Part shown: one piece after another, positions 25,985 through 39,664 of the stretch
How positions within the stretch are numbered: the stretch's first letter is position 1
Layout: every line of letters starts with the position of its first letter
NCBI RefSeq assembly: GCF_014805625.2
Contig: NW_023998540.1
Span: forward strand, 273,106 to 337,105
Source of the DNA: Glossina fuscipes
Taxonomy: Eukaryota > Arthropoda > Insecta > Diptera > Glossinidae
Reading direction: 5' to 3'
Length of the DNA stretch: 64,000 nt
Program-made: the position numbers and the translations under genes
The notes under the pieces: generated by a model
Seen by the model: the letters and a program-made list of their open reading frames with translations, nothing else
What the model was told of the DNA's origin: nothing
Database searches by the model: none

Positions 25985-28900
25985 ATGAGCGTGGACTCTT
26001 TTCACATTTAGTTGGCAAATATGCGGAACCAATATCAACTTTCTATGTCTCTCTTTCTCTCGATCCTAAAAATGTCAACCAAAGGTCGGAAGGGACTAAA
26101 GCTTTGAGTTGATCATGAATATGTGTACGCAATAATGTAACTTCGTATTGTATCATTGTACACTGCATAGTATTTTCAAGTGTATTTGAACAGTGAAGGT
26201 ATTGAAATATTCGGTTTAAACCGATTGCTCATGGTTTAAGATGTCATAGTTTTATAATATTCTTCTATTATAATATATTTCTAAAATTTTCATATTCGTT
26301 AATGATTCATGAATTGAAATAAAAATCATGAATGTAAATGAATGGTGAACATGATTTAAGTGCTTCTGGGCCTAAAAAAGTATATCTTATTAATTGAAAA
26401 CTTGTGAATAATTGAATGGATTTAAATGACTTTCTTGCCTAATTATCAATCATAATAAGACATATTCTTTGACATATATATGTATATGTAAATCAGAAGA
26501 TTTTATTGCATTTGATATTATTTACAACCATTTTGCGTATTAACGACTTCGATTTCGATTTTGTATTACGCTGTAATTATTATTAGAAGTGTACAAATAT
26601 ACTGTGCTGTCTTACCATTAATACCCGGTAGGAATTTCTTAAACTCTTTACCTATTTCCATAAAATTTGATATCATTTTCAACTAAATACTTAGGCCTGA
26701 TTTTATTACAGCTTTGTTTGTATGCATATGTTGGTATTCTGGGTGTGGTTGAATTTTTTTTTTTCTCACGATTTTCAATCACACGTGTTAATTAACTCCT
26801 TCGCGTTCAAATGACATTTCAGCTCCGGAAATCTCTTGTTTGTCTTTTGTTGAAAACGAGAAAGAAAAAATCCACTGGAAAATTGTACGGAAAACAATAA
26901 AATCCAAATGCATATCAAGCACACCGCAACCATAGCTATATGTATATGTGTATCATGCAGCATAAAGAGCAGTCCCTGCTGCTACTACATACAACGTAGC
27001 ATAAGTAATGAACATGCCAACGTTTCAATCAGCGTATAAGTCATGCGTAGATTTAGACATGATTTTTAAATGGTTTCTTTTCTTGGTTTTCTTTCGTCTC
27101 ATGCACGGATATTTCTGTTGCGGATTTAGTAAAGCTTCGCAGTTTAATGTCAGTTTGGGAAAAATGTATAATGAAAATAAAATCTAAGTATTTGTTATTC
27201 AAGTAAGAATGAAACTACGAAACTCGCTCGCACACACACACACAGGCACACATAGGCACACACATGCATATAATAGATTTAATTATGCGTGAAAAGTATA
27301 ATGTTGAGGCACTTGCATAAAAAGAAAAACATCAATTAAAAATTACCATAAGATGACAAGAGACGATTTAAAAACTTTAATTGATCTGAAATTATTGATT
27401 TTCCACTCATTTTTTCTCACACACCCGACAAGCTTGTTTTTTTTTTTTTATCGATTTTTTCAAATCCAGTGACTTAGTTTACCGAACTTTCCCAATGGAA
27501 AAGTTGTTGCATTCACATGGCATTTGTTGTTGTCGTTGTCCGAAAATATGGTTTATATTATTAGTTAGTTACTGCATAATAGTATAATAAGTATCTGCAA
27601 TTACAATTAATTAGAATGAATATAAATTTTGAAATAGTCATGCAACTATACTGGAATAGCCCCAAGGCAGTTTTCATAATCACCACCTCAAGCGATTACA
27701 AACGTAAAATTATTTACCAATCGTTTGGCAATTATTTTTGCATTAAGCTTTAATAGAGAGCCTGTTTACGTATTTATGCTAAACTTAATATCGCCGTCAG
27801 CCGTAGCGATCAAGTTATTTGAAAATTGTATTAATAATAATTAAATATTTAAATCTGATTGTTTGTACATACCTTCAGTTGTCAATGATTAGAGTCATCT
27901 TGATAGGCACGTAACAACTGGTCTAGAACTTTGTATATGAAATTAATCTAAGGGTACAGCACTTCGTGCAATATAGAATCGTTACATCATAGTGATGATT
28001 TTCAAGAAATTGCAGAAAAGTTTGAACCCCTTCCTTGCCATAAATGTTTATTCGCTTATGAGAGACACATTGCGATAACCCTAGTCTTCTTACTCAAGAT
28101 AAATCTTAGGGCAATTGTATGTATTGTATCTTATATGTAACGTGACTTTGAGTTAGCTGACCCTTCCCCTCAGCGCTTCTAAGGTAGGGTTACAATCGAA
28201 GCTTTTGGGTGCTGCACAAGTTTTCTTCAAAATCTTCCATCATCATCTCCTTCGACGACCTTCTTTTCAGCGATTTTTGTAGACGATGGAAAAACCCGAA
28301 CTAGATCGAATTCAGTGTTGCAACAAAGCAACAAGGGTTGCAAACATTTTCATCTTCGATGACCGTTTCCTCACTGACATCTGCAGATGCCAAGCACAAA
28401 TGAAGCATAGTCACTTAGAAATTTCCTCTCATACAATGCAAGCTTGATTGTAATGAAACTAAGCCTTTGAAGCAAAATTTTTCTTGGCGGCCCCAATCTC
28501 AACAGGAAGTCACTTTCTCTGGCTCTTTGCTACAAAGAGATTATCATTTTGCACGTAATGTCTTCTTCAGCGACCGTTTTCTAAGCAACAATGGAAGAGG
28601 CTGCCACGACGCGGATAGAAGAGAATGTCTTAGTCTAGGAATATTTACGGGGACTGCCTATGAAAGCTACTCTTAATAGACAATAGCAGAGTAAGGGAAA
28701 AACCAACGTAGCTAAGTCTTAGAATCTTTTGCTGCCTACAAGTGAAAGTACTTAAGCCGTCTTCTTTCCAATTTTCTACGCTTTACAAAGGAAGTGACAC
28801 TCAAAAGTATACAAGCGCAAGAAAGATCGCATTGAGAAACCTCTAAAACTTGGCTTTAAGACAAAACTTTTTTTCAAACTTTGTCAATTCATATTTACCC

Positions 28901-29540
28901 AAACCTTACCTAATGGAATCATTAATAATCTCCAAAATACTGAAACTCTTTTCACGAAACACTAACAAAGTTTTTCATCATCTCCCAAACGACAGCATTT
29001 TAAGTATTTCGATCAAATGCATTCAAAAACATTGTTTATGTTATTCTAAAATTTTCTATTTTCAATGGAACTAAGCGAAGTCAGCCCTTTCTCAATGCCT
29101 ATGTACAATATAAACAACAACCAAAAAAGGAAAAATAAAAAATAAAAATTATATGTAATGTCGTAAACGCATTGCAAGTGTATACGTTTGTGTCACCCTA
29201 AATAGAGAAAAATTATGTGGACTTTGTGATATTGAATTATGTATAATTGTATAAATGCACATGTGCGTTGCTCTTCATACATATATCCGCGTTTGATTGT
29301 GTCTGTGTGTGTGTCTGTATGTGTGTGTATGTGTGCATTTTATTAGAAATCTCTAAAATATAATATTTAGAGAATAAATAAAAATGTAAATGGAGTGTTG
29401 ATGTTATGACATTCTAGGAAAATTTTCAATTCCATTTACAAAATTTTGTATTCCCTAAACCACCTGTGGTACAAGAGTATATTAAGTTTGTGCGAGTGTA
29501 CGCAACATCAAGAAGCACTTGAAGTAGACCCACCTATTTC
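25985..29540. other. non-coding DNA
   Basis: No supported gene. A loosely repeated motif (CTTCGACGACC, CTTCGATGACCG, CTTCAGCGACCG) recurs between 28250 and 28580. The rest is AT-rich with CA and GT microsatellites. Confidence 0.55.
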
Positions 29541-29549
29541 TTATACTGT

Positions 29550-29808
29550 TTTCTGAAATGCTTAAGGCTTGTCTGTCCGTCTGTCCAACTTATATCTTTC
29601 TACTGAATCTCGCAATATTTGAGATATTTTAGTGAAATTTGGTAAACTGACGCGTTTTGACTTGAGAAAATAGGCTGTGGAAAATGGTTCGGATCGAAAT
29701 ACTTTTCCGACCACTTCCCGTATAATGCGTTATTTTGAAAAGTATCAATTACTACGGCGTGGTGTAGGGTATTTAATGATAGGCCCACTATAGTGGTTTT
29801 GCTTGTTT
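29550..29808 (+). repeat. dispersed repeat, type B copy with terminal palindrome
   Basis: It shares the ordered blocks TGTCCGTCTGTCC, GAAATTTGGTAAACTG, GTTCGGATCGAAATAC and TTATTTTGAAAAGT with the 6.95 kb copy. It finishes GTGTAGGGTATTTAATGATA, then the perfect 12-bp palindrome CCACTATAGTGG (29784-29795), then TTTTGCTTGTTTT. Confidence 0.75.
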
Positions 29809-30489
29809 TCTCTTTCTTCTTCTCTTTCTCTTTCTGTTTTTTTTTTTTTTTTTCATTTGAACGCACTCCTACTATACTGTGCTTTTTAGTTTATTTTTAG
29901 AAAAACAAAAGAAAACAAAAAAAGATAGATTTCTATTTACTTTAATTTATTGCACATAAAAATTACATTTTGCTCAAAAGATTGTCCTTTAGGAAGTAGA
30001 AATTAAATAGTTTGTAGAAAAGTGTGCAAAAAAAAGTTTTATTCGATACGCGCAAGAACACCGTTTCGTATTGTAATTAATTAATTTGTCATAAAAGTAA
30101 TTTATTGTGCACTTTGTTGTGCCATTAATTTATGTGTAATTTAAAAGTACTTAATTTCTTCAGGGTCGACAGACGACTATTTTCCCGATAAAATAGAAGA
30201 CATTTTTTTTTTTTTTTCATCTTAACCATCGAATCATTTATTGATGAACGATTCTGTGAACAACATTTCAATTACGCTGAATAATACTTCATTTCAGAGA
30301 TGTGGCAAAAAATAAAATGTAAATCCAAAAAAAAACAAAGAAATAAGACGTTTACTTATGTGTGTAAGCATTTTACACGGGAATGTTGGAAAGAAAGAAA
30401 TTATAGAAATGAGGAAAAAATGGGAAATCATTTATTCAACGAATTTGTCACTTTCTTAAGAAGTCTACGTGAAAAACCCTATTAATTAA

Positions 30490-30490
<1 letters not shown>

Positions 30491-30538
<48 letters not shown>
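30491..30538 (+). repeat. 48-base A run
   Basis: An uninterrupted A tract, the longest homopolymer in the window. A second A run of about 24 bases follows at 30645-30668. It may be the tail of an old retrotransposed copy, but no element body was recognised upstream. Confidence 0.95.
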
Positions 30539-30540
<2 letters not shown>

Positions 30541-31289
30541 ACACGTGGAAGCCAGAGAAGATGACAAAATGGTTTGATTGGTTTGATTTTTGGCCGCCTC
30601 TCTTTTTTTTCTTCCCCTCTTTCTCTCTTTTTATCCTAAGAGACAAAAAAAAAAAAAAAAAAAAAAAAGAAGAAGAAACAAAAAAATTAGAAACATCTGT
30701 CAGAACAATTTGCACGGTTGTCTGAACAAAATTAAACTACAACCAGTCATTTATCCTGATGTACTTGATAATGAATTGTACATCTACCGCACATGTAACT
30801 AAAACTATAATAGTGTTTGCTCGTATACGCCATTAGAAGACTAAACGACAAATGCCAAACTGAGTAATAGAATATTAAAACAAAATTAACTTAAGTTGAT
30901 ATAAATACGAGCAAGCAAAACATACAAAAACTAAATAGATACAGAGAAAATTTACTTAATAAGGGGAAATACATACATCCATACACTTAAAGATTTGTTT
31001 CCATTTCTTAACTAAAATTAATATTGTTGTGATCGCAAACAGAAAACAGCTTCACAGAGTACTTCACAAAAAAAAAAAAACACATTCATTATCCGTGATT
31101 AAGAAAACAAAATTAATATAGTTTGCAATATACATTTTTTTTATTTAATGAATTGAATATAAAGGTTTTAATAAATAACACTAATAATAGGTAACATTCC
31201 TAACCCATCGAAGCTAAGAGAAGTTTTATGCATTTCCATTTGCAGCCTCACGCAACAAAACTCATAAGCTACATCGAGAAACTTTGTTT

Positions 31290-31480
31290 CCTTCCGCAAA
31301 CGGGAGTATATCTATGGCCAGGTCTATATGTCTGTCCGTACGTCCGTTTGTCTACCTGTTGCATTTGGTTAATCGAAACGCGGTACTAACTGAGGAAGGC
31401 AGTGACATCTACGCGAATATTCTCAAGTTCCTCTTCTACCCTTTCTTATCATTCGAACCGTTACACCGATCGACCTCTAA
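31290..31480 (+). repeat. dispersed repeat copy, partial
   Basis: GGCCAGGTCTATATGTCTGT, CCGTACGTCCGTTTGTC and a following region resemble the 5' part of the type A and B copies. No 3' hairpin module is visible. Confidence 0.4.
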
Positions 31481-32339
31481 CTACATGCGCAAAAAAAGTA
31501 TGTTTATAAATGTTCACGTATATAAATATATTTATGTACGTTCATGAAAAAACAAGGCGTTTAAAACGATTCAAGAAATTGCGCTTACAGCTATGTTCGG
31601 TTCACGTGTACATTCCGTTAACAGAAGCGAATTTCTTTCTTATGAAGATTGAATTTTTTTTCTCACTCTCATCACTCACAGCGATTACGTACGTTTTAGC
31701 TCCAAAAGAAAATGACTTGTTTTTCGCCGCTAGTCTCTTTTAAAAAGTGAAACTGAAATGTCTGATGATCAAATTTCCAATCTGGTCACTGCAATTTTTT
31801 TAAGCTAAATTCCGAATCTCATTATTTTAATCATTTGTCCTCTTGTCACTCTCCAATAATGGCGCAATTTCACTACCTTTTAGAAACGAATATTTGATTC
31901 TTTAGAATTCTCGCTCTTAATTCTTGTGATACCCATATAATGCCTCCTTTCTTTTGTTTCCAATTTTATGAATATGATCGACAACATATTTTTAGTCAAT
32001 GTTCACTTTCATTGTAATGTCATGAGTGATGACAATGTGACGATTATAACGTTTATGACATTTATAAATATTTCGGAGAATTCCGTCGACTTTCTTTACG
32101 ATTGATGGATTAAAAGGCAGCGCACTTTTTAACATTGAAACTTTCCAAAGCGAAGAAGATCAAGTGATTTGCTTGCTTCTGAACGGCCAAAAAGATTTTC
32201 AGAAGTCTGCGAAGCCCTATCGCCGTAGTCGTGGGGGATATTGTAAAATATAGCGAATCTTTTTAAAATTTTGCCTCTGAATTCATACTCATTCATATCT
32301 TTTTGCACCCACGGAAGTGTTGTGGTAATCCAGCAGAAA

Positions 32340-32620
32340 GCTTCAGATCCTTTAAGGTTCTCTAAAGATCTAGTCTTGTTTGTCTGTCTGTGTACGTGTC
32401 TGCGTGAATGTATGTTGTTGACATGCATTGTTGGTTGCAAAAATTAATTGAAAATCAGTCACAGGACAAGCCCACACTAGAGCGTGAACTAAATGCATTT
32501 AAGTTTCTCTAAGTAGATATTTTTGGGTTCTTTTTCGTTACGAAAAAATTATAAAAGACAGAGGGCTGAAATTATCCAAATTCATTTTGTGGATGCCCTG
32601 CTACTAATCATGTGAAAAAA
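32340..32620 (+). repeat. dispersed repeat, probable type A copy
   Basis: GATCTAGTCTTGTTTGTCTG is followed, after about 170 bases, by TTTGGGTTCTTTTTCGTTAC and ATTATAAAAGACAGAGGGCT. These blocks correspond to those of the copy at 17.8-18.13 kb. Divergence is high and the ends are not clear. Confidence 0.5.
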
Positions 32621-35600
32621 TTTAAAAATTTTTTCATTTATTCGCTTTTTGATTTTCTACTCGTTATTCGTAAGGGAAAGGAGAAAATTATTCGCTACAT
32701 TTCGGATCAGAAAATATTGAACGAAACAATGCCAATGGAGGCACAAAATCGACCCTAGCTGGATATACATTTTATTTGCTACGGTCTGCCACTAATCGCC
32801 GGCGCTCTAGTACGACTCTAGTGTGGCAGGCGTTGTGTTGTAACAGTTATGCGATTTAAACTGATTTAAAAGAGGAAATGTCACGAATTTTTGGAACTTG
32901 AGCCAACACCTATCTGCACCTTTTGCTACGTAACTTGACTGATATGTAATGCATCCTTTGTGACCTTGCATAAGATTGTAATAGAAAATAGAAAATAGAA
33001 AATATTCAATCTTTTCATTCATACATAATTTACATTTCTCTTCTTCATGCATAGCCTTTTGCACAAATTGCGGCAAGTTTATCAACGTGCAAAAAATGCC
33101 AAAATTGCAATAAATAATACGCGTTGTTCGCTTCACTGTCCCGTTTACCTGCTGGGAGTAGCAGAGAATTCTTTTTTTTTTTTTTATTTCTCTTTTTTTT
33201 TTTCTTAATATTTTTTAAACGATTTTCTATTAAATATGCCGCCTTTAAGTTATGTCTTTTATTTGCCCCCTTAAGTGTTTAATTTGTAAGGGAAAATAAA
33301 CCGGAACAGTGTCTGAGGGTTAGTGTAGTGAGTTTTTAATTAATTTCTCATGAATACGATATGTTTCGCATTATACGTTACGCGAGAGGGTGTGAGTGAT
33401 TTACTAGCATGAAAAATTGCTTGATTATTAATTATATGTATTTATAGTGTGAATTAATTGATTTGTGTTTTGTAAACATGTCGTTAAGTATACGTGCATA
33501 GAAGTTACGTGGGGAGCAGTAATGATGCGTTACACATGCGACATGTATTAAGTTGGCAAGAGTAAGGGAATTTTTATCGCATTCAGACTCTTCTTTATTG
33601 TTATGTACAATTAGTTTAGAATATCTGGGAGGGTTAAGCAAATAATCTATCTTAATAAACACCTTTTCATTTGTTCATTTGTTGATTATAATATGAAATT
33701 TAAAATCACTTTATCGTATCGCTTTTTGTTCTTTAAAATTTTCAAATAATTATTTTGAAGGCAAAAAAATAAACTCTTGCAAAAAATCCCAATTTACCGA
33801 CATAAACCTCTTTAGTGTATGTGTATGAGTGTCCGGGTTTTTTTTTTTTTTTTTTTTTTTTTGGTAAAAGGAGAAAACTAGTCCAGGGAATTTGCGAAAA
33901 TTCAATGGAAACATTTTCGCATTCAAAGCAGACATCATCATAGGTGTATATGTTTGCATGCAATGGTTGTGGGAAGTGGTCGATACTGTACAAAAGCCTT
34001 CTATCGAATTTAGCTTTTTAGATTGTCATGTGGTTCTCTTTTCTGGGAATTAAGGACACTGTCATGCTAAACATGTGCATGGGTATGTGTTACGAGAGAC
34101 TCGTGAAAACACATCAAAACCAGAATAGTTAACGAATGCGTTAGCGTTGGTTTGTGTGGGGGCTACACCCATGCATACGGGATGTATATATATATATATA
34201 TATATAGATATATGTGTGTGTGTGTATGTGTGTGGGTGTATGCTTGCTGGTATGTATGTATGTATGTATGTGGTCAAGCGACAGATGTAACATAACCTAC
34301 GGACAAAATATGGACTGCTTTGCTAAAAGATTGCATTTTGATTCACAAAATTCATTCATTTGACGATTAAAATTGCCACAAATTTACAGTCGGCGTATGA
34401 AAAAGAGAGCTGATATTATGAAGTGATTTCATAGTTGCTTTAAAGTAAGTTCCTATCGAAGGTTGAAAAATGTCAATATTTTCTTCAAAACATTTTCATT
34501 TATAAAACAAAAGATAGCTTCTCATCGTGCTTTCTTATGCCCTACACTGTGGATGTTCGCAACGCTGAGAAAGTTTTGGAACAGACTTAGCTTTCATTCA
34601 TATATCAATCGTTTCCTTAATCTTATTAGAACTTTTATATGGCAACATATTTTATAATTGAAGTTCTTAGCAATCCATCCCTAGCTTTTGCTGAAAGCAT
34701 TGTTCTTGCCAAGTAAATGTTTTGTTGGTATTAGATGCAAAACAGTTTATTGAAAAAATAAATGTTGTTATGTGTATTTGCAGAAAAGCTATTTTATTGC
34801 ATTCATAGGCTTAGCCTAGAGCCGATAAGACTGACTTTTTGCACTAATGCGATTTATTCGCCTAACTTATTCGCCTGCGTGTCACTTAATCTTCCGAGGA
34901 GCCGGAAGAGCAAGATCAGAATGGAGAAATTTAGTTTGGATGCTGTCTCTTACTGAACGCGAAGTTATGAAGTTTTTCGATAAATCATTTCTTACTTTTG
35001 CTGAGGGCATTTTATGTTACCTCGAACGTATGCAACACGCGGATGGAACTCACTCTTTCAAAATCATTTTCTGAATGGATGCCTCCTTGCGTACCTGCTT
35101 GATATCTGCTTACGTATTCCGGCATTCGAAACGCAGGTCGCAATTTTTGATGTATTCCTTGGACAAACTCTATTGAAAGTGACCGCTCAACGTATACCTT
35201 TTCTTATGTGGCAATAAGATCTAATTTTTAAAGTTTCATATATAGAGTTGAGATACAAATTTACTTCGAGATATGTTTGAACTACATGGACGTACTTTTC
35301 GGAATCCTCCTTTTATACGAGTTCCCATCATAAATCGATCGTTTGCGACAAACGTAAGCCAAAAATTGTAGCGATGTAAGGAACTTCATAGGTTCCCTTA
35401 ATCAACCATAATACTTTGAACAGGTTTCATTTGACATTTTAGTTCTATGATTGAAAAGAAAAGAGAAGATGTGAAAATCAATGAAAATCCTTAGTAGCCC
35501 AATTAACATTTTAACCTTAAAATGGGAATTTACGAATTGCTAAAAAAGAAAACTGTCAGCATAGTCCTGACTTAAATGATGATATGCTCTTTGTACATAT

Positions 35601-35829
35601 GAAGTGTCATTGAAGTAATTGGATGTTTATTATATTACAGTCAATCAAATACTATGGCGACGCCGAAGAAGGTGACAGATTGTTAACAGTCTATCGAATA
35701 TTCATGAAGTCTTTTTCACCACCATTTTATTTAATGTTAAAGAGAGAATATTGAAAATTTAGATAAACATTTTCATAACTGGTTTTTTGCATTCTTACTT
35801 TTGGTATTGATGGAGCAAAGTTTTTTAAA

Positions 35830-35839
35830 NNNNNNNNNN
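35830..35839. other. assembly gap (10 N)
   Basis: Ten undetermined bases; the true size is unknown. TG/CA-rich simple sequence on its right side may have caused the break. Confidence 0.98.
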
Positions 35840-38165
35840 TGTGTGTGCGTATACGCTGACAACGATGCTAATTCTAAGCCAAACACACATACACACACAC
35901 AAATACGTTGAATGCATTAAATGCGTTGTTTACTAATTTTAACAATGATGTAACTCGTTGCAAATTGTGTGAGGAAATACTGACAAAAAAGCGAAACAAC
36001 TGAGAGATCAGAAAAAAAAAAGGAAAAGTACAAACAAAACACTAAACGGAAAAACGTCACAAAAATTGGGCGCGTGGCCAAAAAGAAAAAAAAAATATCA
36101 AAAACAAAAAATAAGACAAAACAAAAAAATTATATATGTTTCGAGTGTTGTTAAACGTTTTTGAATTAAGTCGCTTAGTTGACGGCCTGCCTGCCTGATT
36201 GCATGCTATACATGTGGCAGACGTGCGCCAACATTAAGTGTTTGCCAAAAAAAAAAATTAAAAAAAATAAATAAAACTACAACAACAACAAAAAAAGAAA
36301 GGAAAAATAACCATAGCAGCAACAATAACAAACACAAAACCTGCAATGACGACGACGATTAAATGGAATAACGAAATGCACGAATTCAGCCGTAGTTGCT
36401 CTTGTCAGTGCGCACTCCGTTGGATAGAAAACATTAACGCATGATGCGTTTGGGTTAAAAGGGATGTACGCAGCACAACATTTTCCAGCACCTGACTCAT
36501 ACATCCGAAATAACATCAAATAAGAAAAAAAAAACAACAAAAAAAAACAAAAAAAAAAAAAAGGCAAAAAAGAAAAGAACTGTTGCTTTAGGAATTTAGA
36601 AAGTTACTTACAGTTACGTTTACCTCTACATTCCCCTTTTGCATAAACAATAATTGCCACGATCATCGAAGATATTCTGGATGTAGGTTGAATACAAGGG
36701 TAGAAGAAGGAAGGCGGATAGACAAGCGTAGATCGATGCAGCAAGTGATTCTAAATTGATTAGAATAATAGAAGATCGCGGCGTTGTATTATAAATCCGC
36801 AAAAACGTAGGCAGAGACACTAACCGATTTAAATACAACTTTTTACAATTAATTTAAAAAACAAAACCTCATAGACATGACATGTAAAAGAGGTAAGCAC
36901 TTCCTTGTTTGCCTTAGTACGTTTCGGTCTCAAATAGTTTTACTTTTAAAAAAGAAAATTTTATAAATAAAAACACGAAAAAATTCAAATCTTGTTAAAA
37001 AACATAATTACGTTCATTATCAGTAGGGAGTCTACTCCGTTAGAAGAGTAATATGGTGGAAGTCTGGTCTGTTACTTACATCTGCACTTTAGTTTATCAT
37101 TCTTTATAGAAGACACTAATAATATGTCTGTAAATTTCTTAACATAAATTTCGCTCTATTGCTATGCAAATTTCCAAAGACTTTTGTAGACTATAAGTGA
37201 ATCAATTGAAGCTTTTCGAACCTAGGCAATATGGATTGACTGTTATTTCAATATTTTCAATTCGTCCCACTTCCCTCAAAGAAAGTTGATCAGAAGGACA
37301 AAGTGATTCTCGTCATCGACTGTCGCCGCTTCATTCTCAGTCATGGAAAGTAATGCCACCGGTATAGACAGTATTTGTGATTGTGGTTGGCCATGGTCAT
37401 GCAAGTCATGTAAGTTCTAGGGCAACGAGCTTAACCAAATTATAAAACCAATCGGGCAGAAAATGGGGATTATTCTTGAGAATGATATTATAATGAAATC
37501 ATGAATGAATTAAGGGTTCTTTACATGTTTTGACATCAAGTCAATTGCGATGGGATGCTGGCTTGAGTCTTTGAACCAAATCAATTCTTTGCTCGCTTTG
37601 ATTTAATTTCTTCCACTAACGCCACTATATTTAAGCTAAAAATTGGGTTTACTTTATTCCAAAAGAAAGAGAACAAAGTTTAAAGCGAAAATCAACCTTA
37701 GATAGATTCATTTTTCAACTTTTATATATTTTGCGACGTATACCGTCCCAAATTTAAAACAAACACATTAATCGCCACTGCCCGAGAATATCTATAGTTA
37801 ACAGAATGTTGCACATTCTGTATCCTCTACCCAAGGATAGGGATTTAACTAGTAGGGATGCATTAATGATCGCTTCTGTAGGCGAATTTGCAATCAAGTT
37901 GGACTTTCCGTCTATCCGTCCTATCCATCTGTCCCTGCTTTTAACCATGTTCTTGTGTTAGTTTTTCCAAGGGTCTCTGATTCGAATCCGAATCCACGAA
38001 ATCCTATCGCTTTTGTCTGCCGTTAAAGTCCCTGAGCTCTCGAACTATGCCTTAGTGTAGTAGTCTTCAAAGCCCGCATTAAAGGTCGAAGATCGCGTAC
38101 ATAGTGAAATTAAGGTTAAACGAAAAAGCGACTTTAAAGAAATTAAAATTTCACAATATTATTCT

Positions 38166-38203
38166 CACTCTCTCTCTCTCTCTCCCTCTCTCTCCCTCTC
38201 TCT
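38166..38203 (+). repeat. (CT)n microsatellite
   Basis: CT repeats with CCCTCT interruptions. Confidence 0.9.
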
Positions 38204-38698
38204 ATACCTCCATAGCTCTGTAACAAACTAAAATTTGATAATTAAAAATTCACTTATCTCTGACTTCCATGCGAGTTCTCTAAAGGAGTGATCCTAACCG
38301 CAATTTTATCAAGTAGATTTACACTTTTTATATGTGGTCGGTCAGGTCAATTCTAAGGGTCTAAGATTCAAACTATACAAGATCCATTCTAAATTGAATA
38401 TAGTTTGTTGACCTCTTCTATGTTACATACGTTTTATCGAAAGCATTGTATTTGTCCGAGATGGATGTAGAATAAAATTGAAAGCTCTTCAATATGTCAA
38501 CATGAAAAAATTGAAAAACAGTTTTGCAATTCTGCTGAAAGCCTATAAACCGCAAACAATGCATTTTCCAAAATGCAGTCCGTTCCTTAAAAGAAAATAA
38601 AAAAAAAAAATTGCGTTTTTTTCTATGAAAATAGTGATAAGTATTTCGGTGGGGTACACAAAACCATCCATTTATATATATAACGTGAGGATGATGTG

Positions 38699-38741
38699 CA
38701 TGCGTGCGTGCGTGCTTGCTTGCTTGCTTGCTTGCTTGCGT
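38699..38741 (+). repeat. (TGCG)n/(TGCT)n microsatellite
   Basis: A TGCG run passes into a TGCT run. The pattern CTTG recurs six or more times. Confidence 0.9.
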
Positions 38742-39638
38742 GTCTGCACACAATACATACATATATATGCTGCTGCAAATTAAAAACATATTGTCATATG
38801 TGTTTTTATTTGCATTGCATTAACACCAACGTTACCATAACCGTTACCGCAGCTACCACCACTAATACGGTAAATATTCACAGCAGGATAAATTCATAAT
38901 AATAATGAAAAACAAAGCAAGAAAAAAACAAAAATACACAAAAAAAAAATGTTTTTCATAAGTTAAAAATATCCGCGATATACAACAGAAATGCTTTGGC
39001 ACTATTTTCAAGTTCTATGATATTGTACAGAGATCAGCATATACGTACGTGCGTACACTTGCTTCGTTACAACATTCAGACCAATCATGTGTCCATAAGT
39101 TTGTGTATAGGGCGTTCGTTAACATTTCGTTAAAGATGTGCTGCATATTAATAAATTTCCTTAACATAAAATACACAAACAGATATATACACGCATACAA
39201 CATACATTTATATATGCATACATATGTTTGATGGTATTTGTCTTCTTTTTTTTTTTTTTTTCATATAATTCTTCTTCTTTTTTTTATCCTATATTTACAA
39301 TATTTAGCTATTCGGATAGTGCCATCAAATGCGATGTCGGTACTGATCTGCGGCAATAATAAAACATATATATTGTTGTGCTAAAGTTCGACAGCATCAA
39401 AAGTATAAACAAAATTACGAGAAAAGAAGGAGAAAAAAACTAATGGATTTTTTAATCACTTTTTTATAAGTAAAGTAACAAAATGTTTTACTTGAAGAAG
39501 AAGGGAAAAAATCGTCAACTCTTCTTTTTTTTTTTGCTTTCTTTCATTTTTTCACTGTAACACAAATGCACCATGTGTGCCAAGATCGCTGCATTTGTTT
39601 GTTTAGTATTATTTGTCGTACATGTATGTTGCTTGAGT

Positions 39639-39664
39639 GAGCTGAGCTGAGCCGAGCTGAGCTG
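39639..39664 (+). repeat. (GAGCT)n pentanucleotide repeat
   Basis: Five copies of a GAGCT/GAGCC pentamer. Confidence 0.85.

Noticed and set aside
37975..38035. GATTCGAATCC word suggesting a tRNA T-arm
   Set aside because: No cloverleaf could be drawn around it; acceptor and anticodon arms are missing.
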